Below are positions 1-11,013 of a stretch of 33,493 nucleotides of DNA, piece after piece. The notes under the pieces were generated by a model that worked only from the letters and a program-made list of their open reading frames with translations, ran no database searches and was not told the DNA's origin. The stretch comes from Hypsibius dujardini. Taxonomy: Eukaryota > Tardigrada > Eutardigrada > Parachela > Hypsibiidae. A program made the position numbers and the translations under genes. Location: NCBI GenBank assembly GCA_001579985.1, contig LRSR01008614.1, positions 1-33,493 of the forward strand, read 5' to 3'. The number at the start of each line of letters is the position of its first letter. Positions within the stretch are counted from its first letter, which is position 1.

Positions 1-427
1 TATTACTACTATACTACTGACTGTAGTATGTAGCGTACTCGTACTGTAGCACATCATGCATAGTGAATGCTTCTAAAACTTGAAATTTATGGTGAATTTA
101 ATCAGAAATTCAACAGACGATAGGGATAGGGCAGCAATGCTAGAACTCAGTTTAAAATTTAAATGCTCGTGATAAAATGGAACAGAGAAAACGCCCACCC
201 CAAATGTTGCTCTTTTACGGTCAATCTGTCACTGATCCCAAAACCCGAATCCCCTGACACGCACAACACATTGCCGCGAACTTGATAGTCACGGCTGTGA
301 CTAGTGAGTGGTGTGGTGGGACGCAAAAAGTGCAAAAGAGCGCACGGCACCACAAAGTCGGAGATCAATAGGCAACCTTAATAAGGTCGGGTCGGGGATG
401 CCCCCCTCAAGCGTACTTGCCACTTAC

Positions 428-655
428 ATTTGTACTGTATCCCTCATTTTCCCTAATAGCAGATTCTGGGATGAATTTCAGCTTGCTCGGCGCCGGTGTG
501 GCCGCGGTGCGTGAAGAACTCGAGGACTCATCCTCGTCACGGTCCTTGTCCGACGAGTTACCACCCTTTTTGGTGGCGCCCTCCTCTTCATCCTCACTGC
601 TGCTGCAGTAGTAGTGGAGCTTCTCCCCAAGCAGTTTATCATCCAGCGTGGTCAT
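428..655 (-). CDS. PDCL: Phosducin-like protein, first coding exon (partial)
   Basis: This is the 5' coding exon of a gene running leftward out of the window. Its 76 codons begin MTTLDDKLLGEKLHYY, the near-invariant start of animal phosducin-like protein, followed by an acidic Ser/Glu stretch and the segment EGYSTN that lies just before the conserved TGPKG block in the family. The frame ends at a GTAAGT donor (427-422, phase 0), and I find no second exon in 1-421, so the phosducin/thioredoxin-like part lies beyond the edge. In the family PDCL binds G-protein beta-gamma and works with the CCT chaperonin in beta-gamma assembly in the cytosol. The gene is head-to-head with PPIL1, with about 1 kb between the two start codons. 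Confidence 0.88.
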
Positions 656-1664
656 GGCAAAACCAAAGAATAATGAGAAGGTCTTGCAGCCTGCACATAA
701 ATAATCAATGAAGTACGGCAGGAGCTACTGGCTGATTGATTGATTCAATCTCTGGAGCCGTATCTACGATAAGTTTCAATCAAACTTCTGTGCCCTAGTA
801 TAGAAGCACACGATGAATTTTGGAAATACGTCGAATTCGGGTCGATTAAGAAAAAAATTAAAATTAATCCCAAGAAGCTGGTGAGCAGACAACATAACAT
901 TCAAGGAAATATCGCGCATCGGCAACTGCAATGAATCTTCCAATCAATCGAATGATTTTAAGGAAAGCAATAAATAAAAACAATCAGGTAACATTCTGAC
1001 AATCCACAATCAATCGACTGCTGATACTTGTATTACAGAGGAACATGATTTCTCAACCTTCCTTACCTTGTTTTGAGGCGCTCTTGTGCAAATTAGGGTG
1101 TCTAATTTCCAGTGGGCAATAACAATAATTACACAGCTAGCTTTCGCAAGATCCGAACTGCAACCACGCCATAGAGCATAACAATATTATTGCCGGAAGA
1201 GCCGGAGCTGGAGGAAAGAGGAATAACAGCTCAATTGTATGGCGCAGATCTAAGCATGCGGAGTATAATAATGCACTGGTGATTCGTGAGGAATTGAAAT
1301 TAAAACTCGCGAGAAATGCAACTGCCTTCCCGACTTTTATTTCGCTTGAGAGAGCGATGATGAGGAGAGAATGAATAGTGAACACACTGTGTATTTCCCC
1401 GTTGTGCGGCGTCCTTTTTGTAGGGCTTTTTATTCGGCAGTCGTGTTTCTCTCTTCCCCCTTCCGTAGTGTGCACTGCGTCTGCACAAGCACAGTTTGAG
1501 CCACGCCTTCCGGGTGAATTAAAGCGCACAGCACACTTTGCACATTGCTCAAACAGCACAAAAACATTTCGTTGATCCGGCGCAGATTTATTTTCTTGCT
1601 TTCTTTTCTTCAAATTATTTTTTAGTTTCGGTTATTGACTTTAAAGTTTCAAGTCGGCCGGACG
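656..1664. promoter_or_regulatory. Shared upstream region of PDCL and PPIL1
   Basis: About 1 kb separates the start codons of two divergent genes, so it should hold both promoters and 5' UTRs. I see no TATA box at a convincing distance and no coding exon with family similarity. A short run of the ATTG tetranucleotide repeat lies at 719-745. The role is inferred from gene orientation only. Confidence 0.5.
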
Positions 1665-2724
1665 ATGACAACATCGAAGGAGAATTCTCCGTTTGTGGTG
1701 TTGGAGACGTCTTTCGGGAAGATCGTCGTGGAGCTCTACTGGAAACACGCGCCGAAAACTTGCGAGAATTTCGCGGAATTGTCGAGAAGGGGTTATTATG
1801 ACGGCATCTTGTTTCATCGGATCATCCGCGATTTCATGATTCAAGGTGGCGATCCAACAGGCACAGGTACGTCGCGAAAATGAGCTCGCCTAAAAATCTG
1901 TGTTTTCGCACACAATCAATCAATCAATCAATCAATCACTTGTCGACGTATGTTTATTCACCTGGCCAATCGATGAATCAGCCAATGAATTGCGGTGCCG
2001 TTATCAGTCTTTGATTTCGATGTTGAATTGATTGATTTTTTTCCTTTTTTTAGGCCGTGGCGGGAATTCCATATATGGAAAAACATTTGCGGACGAAATT
2101 CATCCTGATCTTAAGCATGCCGGTGCTGGAATCCTTTCCATGGCGAATGCCGGACGTGATACAAACGGCTCGCAGTTCTTCATCACCCTGGCACCGACAG
2201 CTCATGTGAGTGCATGCATAGTTGCATACATGATGATGTTGTAGTGTTGGAAAAGACTGGCAGATGCTTATGTACGGCGTCTTGTGCGCGCACGCAAATA
2301 GAATGACAGGCAGACAGACAACCAGGCAGACATCAAGACATCCAGACAGCCAGCCAGTCAGACAGACTGAAAGACAGAGGCAAACAGGCAGACATATTGA
2401 TAGGTAGGCACACAGACAGGCACAGATAGGAACATACATACAGGCCACTCAGTCGCAGAAGCAGAAAGTCATGCATTCCATAGCCTTTCGTTGCTGACAT
2501 CCAGTCTTTGTTTGATATTAGATTATTCTTCATTGATGGGAAAATTCAATAATGCTTTGTTTCTGTCGTAGTTGGATGGAAAGCACGCCATCTTCGGTCG
2601 TGTCCATCGCGGGATGAAAATTGTCGAGAGGTTGAGCAAGGTGGAGACCGGGAAAAACGACAAACCCCTGCACGACGTGAAAATCCTGAAAGCGTACCCC
2701 ACCGAAGAGGTTCCTGAAGCTTGA
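1665..2724 (+). CDS. PPIL1: Peptidyl-prolyl isomerase-like 1 (spliceosomal cyclophilin)
   Basis: Three exons, 1665-1866, 2054-2205 and 2572-2724, join in phase to 168 residues, against 166 in human PPIL1. The cyclophilin barrel fills the protein. The motif [20 protein letters not shown] and the tail [10 protein letters not shown] are clear. Catalytic equivalents are Arg52, Phe57, Gln60 and His123. The segment [14 protein letters not shown] is diagnostic of the PPIL1 branch, whose members sit in the spliceosome through SKIP/SNW1 (family knowledge). The residue matching Trp121 of cyclophilin A is His118, so cyclosporin binding is probably weak. The start is the first ATG after the in-frame upstream region and gives the family length. 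Intron 2 carries a CAGA-type array. Possible AATAAA signals lie at 3052-3061. Confidence 0.95.
1912..1939. repeat. (AATC)n microsatellite in PPIL1 intron 1
   Basis: About six perfect copies of the tetranucleotide AATC in tandem inside the first PPIL1 intron. The same tetranucleotide recurs in short runs elsewhere (719-745, 5715-5780, 14645-14660). Confidence 0.85.
2305..2425. repeat. Degenerate CAGA/CAGG tetranucleotide array, PPIL1 intron 2
   Basis: Imperfect tandem copies of CAGA and CAGG interrupted by single-base changes, wholly within the intron 2206-2571. It translates to apparent Cys/Leu/Ser-rich frames that are artefacts of the repeat. Confidence 0.85.
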
Positions 2725-3051
2725 TTTGATGGGTTTTATACGGCCAACCCTGGGTTACGAACGACTCACACAGTATAGACGCACTCGATCGTGTGAATCG
2801 TTTTGTCCGCCGAATAGGTAGCGTACATTTGTTGTCTCCTCTCCTTAACTTCTTGAAGTTCAAGGAGTGAAACTTTTCTAAAACCGGAATACATGAGTGA
2901 AACTTCTCTAAAACAGGAATACATGTACGAAGATCGTACTGCGAAAGCTTCCCTATTGTAGTACATTGTTGGTTTTACGTCAGAACAAGAACTGTTCATG
3001 AAACTCAAAGCAAAGGTACAATTCGCAGGCACCATGAAACAAACGGAAATT

Positions 3052-3061
3052 AATAAATAAA
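3052..3061 (+). terminator. Candidate PPIL1 polyadenylation signals
   Basis: Two overlapping AATAAA hexamers lie 328 bases after the PPIL1 stop codon and about 90 bases before the 3' end of the convergent NAPE-PLD coding sequence. There is no transcript evidence, so the choice is an inference. Confidence 0.45.
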
Positions 3062-3149
3062 ACGAAAACCAATACCGTGACCAAAGATAAGTGTCCTACA
3101 GCTGCATACAGTGCAATGATGCCAACGCGGAAAAGATCGGGGTAAAAAT

Positions 3150-4051
3150 CTACAGCGTGACTGAACCACCATGTTGAACAACTTGAAAGTCTTGCTCCGG
3201 TAGTCCGGCTTCTTTCAAGCTCTCCTTCAGCCTAATCGGCGGCTCCAAGTATGGCTTCAAAACATGAAACCAGCAAAACATTAGCCACACTGCGCACTCA
3301 GGGAATGCACACCGCACTGCGTACTCAAGGAGTGCACACCTTGAAGTCGAAACATGCTTACCTCAGTCGTGAGCACAAAAGTCCCCCAGTGAATTCCGAT
3401 AGATTTGCGCGATCCCACATCCTTGTGTATGCGTACGGCTTCCTCGGGATTAACGTGGGCATACTTCATGAACCAGCGGGGCTCTAAAGAGACAAAAATA
3501 GTAATACATTGAAAAATGATGTCACGTACAAGGAGCGGTACGGTCATCTTCAAAAATCACGCAAATTCATAGAATCATATTATTAAAACGAACAGTCGTA
3601 TTTTCGAGAAAACCCAGTGTGATGCTTACGCCCAAGAAAATGATTGCACAACTACATACCGTAAGCGCCAATTGGGATGGCGGCTCCGTCGAACGGTCCG
3701 TAAACTCTTCCGATCTCGCGGAATCCTACAAATGTAATAAGAACGCGGAAAATGAAAACCAATCAGCAGTCATTCAATTATTGGAATACCTTCGCAGTAA
3801 CCAGTGTCGCCAGGAAAGAAGAAACGGTGTCGAGGTCCGATAATGCACCAGCTTCCCCATAGTTGCTGCAACCAATCACCAAACAAGGGAATGTAATACG
3901 CAACCAGTACTGACTATTGAACAGGAAAATCATGCACTCTACACGATCGACAGATAGACAGACACACAGACAAACAGACAGACCGACACACAGACAGACC
4001 GACACACAGACACACAGGCAGACAGACACACAGACACACAGACACACAGGC

Positions 4052-4084
<33 letters not shown>

Positions 4085-5441
4085 GGCAAATATAAGTTAT
4101 AAATAGAATATCTCTATGTTTATTTTGATACCTTGCAGTAATCAAAAAGGCCTCGCCTGCACCAGTGTTGACTAGGCGCGAATGCAAACACAACATCCGT
4201 TCCAGGCAACCTATCCTCTTCCCACCAGCTCATCTCGACAACGTTCTCACAGCCGCGATTTCGCATCCACCGTGCAGTTCCTGCCGGAACATACCACCGT
4301 AGCTTCTTTCCAAAGCGGCGGTTCAAATCCAACACCGACCGGATGTCCAGATGGTCATAATGGTTGTGACTGATTGCGACTGCATCAATGTTCGGTAGAT
4401 CAGCGACGCTGCACGGTACTGGCCGATACCTGTAATGCAAAACAGACAAAAACATAAATTTAATGTAAGTGCACTCCCCGCAGAAGGCATCACAGTAACA
4501 AGAAGTATCTGACCTCTTGGTGCCCAACCAGTGAAATGGAGAGCACCTGAAAAAAATGGGACGAGTTAGTTCCATTGGATAGATCCTCCACGAGCTTAAT
4601 AAAAGTAATCAGATCTCAGAAATATTCATGTGGCCACGCTACCTCTCACTGAAAACAGGGTCCGTCAGCACTGCAATCCCGTCGATTTGGACAAGAACGG
4701 TAGCGTGCCCAAGCCAGGTAACTTTGGGACGGGCGTTGGTGTGGAGTTCAAAGTCCGGCCGGACAACTGGCAATGTTATGTCCAGTTCCTGCAATACACA
4801 CACGTCAGGTACAAGTGCCAAATAAATACGCTGTCGAATGTCGATTGCCTTAAAAGTTAGCATTCACATCAAACTTTAACGATGGAAGATTTCCATTCAT
4901 ATCACACTCAGAGACTGGCATGCTTTAGATTGGTGGCTTGAAATTCAATTACTTCTTTTCCAGCTCAGCAATCGATCGATCAGTTGATTGAGTGGATTCA
5001 CTGACTGAAAGTTCATTTCCGTAAATTGATTGATAACTTGAATGAATGTTAGCATTTCAATAACGCGTTGGTTGACTGGCCTGGTTGATTGATAAATCGA
5101 TTGATCAGTGACTCGCCACTCCGACTCCGACACAATTAAATCTGTCGAAGTGTCTTGATCCTGGACTGGAACTGTGTGAAGTAATTGATCAGCCGTTGCA
5201 ACTGACATACCTGTTTATCAAGAGGAAGTCCGGCAGCAATTCCCATTCCCTTGATGGCCACCCAAAAAAATCGCATCATCGCAGCGAACCCATGGTCGGT
5301 CCAGGTCAGCCAAGGATTTTCGTACCGTCGGCCTTGCAACTGCGGATAGTGCAACGCTTGGCCTGCGTAGTTCCCAATCTTCCCGCTGTGGTCGATGTTG
5401 GGCGGCGCGTTCAACGGAGCAGATTCCACGCTCTCTGTCAT
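3150..5441 (-). CDS. NAPEPLD: N-acyl-phosphatidylethanolamine phospholipase D
   Basis: Eight exons on the minus strand (5441-5211, 4848-4643, 4546-4514, 4429-4132, 3865-3790, 3725-3660, 3483-3362, 3254-3150) join in phase to 378 residues; human NAPE-PLD has 393. The enzyme is a metallo-beta-lactamase-fold phosphodiesterase that releases N-acylethanolamines, including anandamide, from membrane NAPE. The zinc ligands are present: SHNHYDH (His178, His180, Asp182, His183), His245 in QHWC, Asp276 in GDTGYC and His335 in HWGTF. They keep the spacing of the human ligands, eight residues lower. RYENPW and VTWLGHATV are further signatures. A TTTTAG acceptor-like site just before the ATG hints at a 5' UTR intron. 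The gene is convergent with PPIL1 and divergent from the glutamate receptor. Exon 3 is only 33 bases. Confidence 0.95.
3949..4085. repeat. (CAGA)n/(CACAGA)n array in NAPE-PLD intron 4
   Basis: Tandem CAGA units alternating with CACAGA, pure over the last 50 bases, inside the intron between 4131 and 3866. On the transcript strand it reads CTGT/TCTG. Confidence 0.92.
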
Positions 5442-7767
5442 GCTGCTAAAATAATTCCAGACCAGATATTCCCGAATGCCTTAAAAACGGGAAAAACGTA
5501 TTGCTATGAATTCTCCACCACCCAGCCGTCATGGCGGACGAACCATGACGCTTGAAAAAAAAGGAGTACTCGTAGGTACAAATAAATCAATACCAACAAA
5601 ATCACGACTAAATCAATAAGTAGTTGCAGTGTTCGCTGTAGTTTGCAGGTCGTTTGCACTATGAGTGTGTGCAATCAACAAATCATGACTCAGCGGCTTT
5701 AACACTGTGGTTGATGGATGATTGATCGTTTGATTGATTGCATTGATTGCATTGACTGCATTGATTGATTGATTGATTTCATGTTCGCATTTTACACCCT
5801 TCCGGAATCACCTCCCTCAAGGGACTGCTTTATACGTGGAGCGCCTACGCTACGACGCTTCGCTTCAGCTACGATGAGTAATCCCTTGCCTTCCGGTCTC
5901 AGTCCAGCGGTGTGCCAATTGGAGGAGCAAATTTGCGGTATTGTGCTCCTACCACTATTAAAACCATGTAGGAATTGGACATGGGGGATTAAGCTTCGTT
6001 ACAGAGACTGTAATGGCAGACTGGGATCAGCGGGTATCTTGTGCACGACAACCCACTGGTAAGTCGATTTCAGTATTAATACTATTATTTAGTATTAATA
6101 CAGTATTAAAATTAATAATTAATATCAGTACAAGTAATATTACTTGGGATTGGGGATACTGTACTCTATTTTCGCGTTAGACAGGGACAGCCGTACTTGA
6201 GTGGAACGTGTGCACGGCTTGTGTGCACCGTACATACAGCACAAGCGCCGCGTGGCCGATTAAACGTTTCACAGCTCGTACGCTGTCCCTGTCTAATGCG
6301 AAAATACAGTACTTGAATACGATCATTCGATGGTCAATCGATTTCAATGAACTAGGGATCCAATGGCATGTTGGGCACGATGGTTTGATGGTCAGTCCCT
6401 ACCCCATTGGTCGGAGCTGGTGGTTCGATTCGGTGATCCTTTTTTGGGTACGAGGGTAAGTTGGTCGGACGGTTTCATTGAATGTCCGATGTTGTGTGGC
6501 AGGGTGCTTTTTGGCGCAACAGCAACCGTTGGCTGAAATCACCGCATATAAAGCACGGCAGGTTTCTTAAGCCTACTCCCCCTCACTCAATTCTTCCCAA
6601 AAAGCATGCTATAGCTGGTACTTTGATCGCTAAACCGTTGAATAGAATATTAGTACCTGCCGGAAACGTGCGTAATAGACGATGGTCAAATCAAGTTCTT
6701 AGCGGCAGATATTCGTTGAAGATTCTCCATTATCGCGAGCATCATTCATCCAGCAGGAGAGATTTGATTCGATATTGGATTATGCGACAGAAATAATATA
6801 GGTCTCTGACACGTTACACAAAAACTATCAGTTCTCAGGTTGATCGCAACCGCAAGACGAAATCGGCCTTTTTCAACGATCCGTTTTTTCTGCAAATGGA
6901 GCGTGAACTAAGCAAACTCATTGCGCACTGAATAGCCTAGGTGGCACCACTTGTCCTGTCCGTTGCAGGTCGCTGCGCGCCGCTGGAGTGCCGACTATAC
7001 TGCCAGGACGTGTGTCCTCGTCCTGCGCGCTCGGACCAAGGGGTAAATTGAAAAATTTCTCCCTCCCTCGATGAAGTTTCCAGCCGACAGGATTGTAGTG
7101 CTCCCGAGCACACGGATTGACTTTAATTTTCAGTTAGTTTGCATCCCTTGAGAGTCATTTTCGGGGGATCAACCGACCAGCATGACATTGCTGCTTCCAT
7201 CCCGCCCACAAATACGCACTGACGAAGAGGCTAATCAACGCGCGCCTCCAGCTCCAGACAGCCGTTGTACGCCAGTCAGTCGATTCAAATCAAATTTTAT
7301 TGCGAAGTCGGCGATCCCTCTGGGTCGTAGTGGAGACAGTACTGTACACACACACACACACACTCACACACACATACGAGTACCCGAGCTTCATATCAAA
7401 CACATGCTACACACGTTACAAAAGCCTTGCACTAACCGAGTTAAGCCATTACACTCGTTCGTCGCATGACTCTTGTACATACCCCCGAGTTAAAGTGCTT
7501 AATTCGGTCAGCGCAAGGTTTTGTCACATGCTACTAGGGACGCCCATACTATGTACTACTATTAGCAGGCTGCACCCGCTGGGCTCGCGGGAAGCACCGG
7601 ATGTCCTGAACGAAACTGTTATGTCCCGTATATATTGCCGCCGCAATGGATCGCAAGAAGATACACTCTGAATCCGTTTTGTGGTCTGACGCTTTTGACG
7701 GTATTAAATCTGGAGCACTCAATCAGCATGTAGAATTTTGATTTCATCCTCTCGGACACTAACAAAA
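5442..7767. other. Intergenic region between NAPE-PLD and the glutamate receptor
   Basis: About 2.3 kb between two divergent start codons. It holds ATTG-type repeat (5715-5780), an AT-rich palindromic patch (6065-6130), a MITE (6162-6311) and a short CA microsatellite (about 7338-7376). Open frames at 5769-6062, 6482-6796 and 7300-7671 show no family similarity, no splice-consistent extension and repeat content, so I do not call them genes. Promoters and untranslated exons of both flanking genes must lie here but cannot be placed. Confidence 0.6.
6162..6311. mobile_element. MITE-like hairpin element, 150 bp
   Basis: Inverted repeats of about 33 bases close the element: the left arm CTCTATTTTCGCGTTAGACA and the matching right arm (CTGTATTTTCGCATTAGACA when reversed) differ by two bases over that stretch. 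Each is bounded by TA, as expected for a TA target duplication of the Tc1/mariner type. There is no coding capacity. The termini resemble those of the elements at 16824 and 18946. Confidence 0.75.
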
Positions 7768-9499
7768 ATGCTGTGGAGATCTACTTCCGTCGTTATTTTC
7801 GCCGGTGCTTGCTGCGCTATTGCCAGCAGCAATGCTGAGGACGCGACTCTGCCGACGGAAGTTCGCTTCGGGATTGTGGTGACCAATCCTAAGCAGGCCA
7901 TGCTATTGAAGTAAGCACTCCTTAAAAGTGTTTCTAGTTAACGAATATTATTAATAAATAATTATATAATATTGTGTTTGATTTTATTTATATAACATAA
8001 TATAATATTTATATATAAATTATAGCTATAAAAAAATGTTTGCAGTCGTGAGTCGAGGCGAGTATTCCGAGACGCCATGGAGTCGTTTTCCCGGAGCCGA
8101 TTAAAATTCAAAGACAAACTGCGAATCATGGAGCCATTTGTTGTATCCTTGGATGTGAGTGCGGGGTAGTAATACTGAAAAAATACTTGTCCACAATGCC
8201 AATCCGTAATTGGCAAATGGGTAAAGGCTTTTTCGATTCCGTTCCTCCGATTGCGATCGCAGGGGGCCATTTCTTTTTTGGTGTCAGCTTCAAGTGATAA
8301 ATTGGAAGCTACGGACTGTATATGCATGTGATAAGCGTTTGTCATTTGTGCCGCTCAATTTACGGTTCCCCGCATTGCGATCACCCAACAAGGAATAAGG
8401 GACATCAAGACTCACTCAGACCTATCCGCCTGTTCACCATTTCTTCTTAATTTGTAGGGTAACTTGAGTCCGAGCAATATTTTGACTATACTCTGCAAGA
8501 GATTACTCCCAAAACGGGTTAATGCCTTATTGTTTGTCACGTTCGACGACGAATCCAAAACGGACGAGGCCAATGCAGTCCAATACCTGTTCCAGGTGAG
8601 TTGGCTACGTTCCAAGTGGGTTCGTCACGGTCCGAGTGGGTTCGTCACGGTCCGAGTGGGTTCGCCACGTTCCAAGTGGGTTCGTCACGTTTCACGTGGG
8701 TTCGCCCAAACTTTTAAGGCAACTTGTCTGGATTCTTTCTTTACGGTGTCAGTTTTTGTAGCTCCTCTCATTTCTGCGCTTGCCGGTTATCACATGGCGG
8801 CCCCAGAACTCTGGACGTGTAAGTGAGAGTCCCTTAACAAAATTACTAGAGTCAGACAGGTACAGTATTGTACAGTGTACAGGACCTGTGCAATGTAAAC
8901 ATCCAACGATAGCGCAGTGAGTCAGCAAATCTTTTCAAAGCATTATATTTACAGATCCCCGATGATATGCTAGTTTTGCAAATGTCCTCTACGATAGCTC
9001 ATCAGACAGCGGCCGTATTTAGGTACAGTGTAGATATACATATTCAAAGCTATATAGATTTGCGACAAACCTAGGACTTTTGCAGTATTCTCAAGCGCTA
9101 CAACTACAGTCAAATTTCGGTCGTTGTATCAAAAACAAGCGGTGAAGAGGTATTCCTGGACTCGATTCGGCAAGAGCGTGACAGGGAATCGTTCAAGTAA
9201 GCAATTTGTTTGGGTTGATTCTTGATGGGTTGACGACCGCGTCTAGGTAATTACTCTTGCAGACCGAAAATCCTGAGCGTCATCAAAATTGATTCCCTGT
9301 TACCGTTGAATGTCAAGAAACAGTTGAAAGCGCTGGAAGGAACTTCCACTCGCGTTTTGGTGCTCTACGCCAGCAAAGTATTTAAGTAGTACCTAAGGGA
9401 CCGCCGTGATGAACATATATAACACGTTGACCAAAACCGCAAATTGAAAATCAAGCAGACAATTTGCTGAAAGTACATGTGCCGCTAGACAATCAAACG

Positions 9500-9538
<39 letters not shown>

Positions 9539-10963
9539 GGACATATAGACAGATAGACAGACAAACAGACACGCAGACGGACATATAGACAGATAGACGG
9601 ATGGCTTGGTAGAATGGTTTGCCATTAGCACAAAAAATCTCCAATACAGTGTATGTATATATGTGACGCCGTGCTTTGTTCCAGACCGCAGCGACAGCGA
9701 TCCTGGAAAGTGCTTCGGAGTTGGGGTTAACGGGGCCGGATTATTTATGGATCGGCATGCAAAAAGTGATCGGGGACATGACAGAAAAAAACTGGCACCC
9801 TCCCGAAGAATACCCCATAGGAATGCTTGGTATTATGGTGGTTATTATTCCAGCAACAATAATGGGGCACTCACGCCTCCCGAAAAAAATGAGAAGCGCT
9901 AAGCATTTTTTCATGTGTGGCAGGAGTTGATCTTGAAATGACAGAAAATAGCTTAGTCAAGACGGTCGGCAATGGAATGAGAATTTATGGCTATGCTCTG
10001 GACTCTCTTATAAAGGAAACCAATTTCTCCGGTAATCAATTTTCACCAAACGTCAGCTGCGAAGCCGATGATCCGTGGGAGCTGGGGAGGGACTTTTTTA
10101 AGTAGGTCGGGCCTCCATTTGATCAACAGTCTGTGTTAAAAGTGAAAGTTCTCAATTGAGAGCCCGTTTTCTGTTGGTTTAAACCAGCAGAAAAGATAAT
10201 AAAATATAATTATCACTAAAAAGAAAACAGACAAACTTTTCTGTGCCAGTTAATAATAAAGTGAAAGCGAATAAAAACTCATTGGAGTCATTGCTTTGAT
10301 ACTCGTATTGAACTTCAAAAAAATTTATATTGATTCAAAATATTATTTTAAGGGCCATGAGAAGAGTCGTCGTTCCTGCTGGCGGATCCAATAAACAGAA
10401 AATTGAATTTCTTCCGGACGGGACAGTTAAGTTTGCCGAATTTAACATCACTAATTTGTCGTACGACAACAAGAAGCGATCGCGCGTCTGGAGTACGGTG
10501 AGGGGCAATTTTCCGGGAACAGGCTTTATTATATCCGGACACGAAGCAATTACTTTGATAAATTGAATTATGAAAGCAGGTTGGCAGTTGGAACACGGAG
10601 AGCGGGCTGCAGTTACGCGACATCGTCTGGCCCGGCGGACAGGCTGTTCCGCCCCGTGGAAAGCCGGAAAGATACCACTTGAATATCGTCACTCTGCAGG
10701 AGGACCCCTATGTCATAATGAAAAAGCCCGGTGAGGCACGCACTAGAATTTTCTATTAGCTTCGCCAGACCTAACACAAGAATAGGTGATTTTATCGATA
10801 CTTAATAATTAATTACCGTTGCATGGAGTTATAGGCCTTACATTTTAGATCTTACCGGCCACTGTGAATCTCGCTCTGCAAAGTGCCGTGCTCGACCCAC
10901 AAATTGGTACGAGTGCTGCACTATACATCTCATCTTCGAGTAGAACGAACTGCAGTGACTACA

Positions 10964-11013
<50 letters not shown>

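Noticed and set aside
1137-1613. Long minus-strand open frame upstream of PPIL1
   Set aside because: No recognised motif, biased composition, and it covers the presumed PPIL1 promoter and 5' UTR; no splice-consistent partners.
6420-6447. tRNA-like T-loop GGTTCGATTC followed by a T run
   Set aside because: The flanking bases do not pair as a T-stem and no anticodon or acceptor arm can be drawn upstream.
6482-6796. Open frame of 104 codons before the receptor
   Set aside because: No family similarity and no conserved domain; the surrounding gap is repeat-rich.
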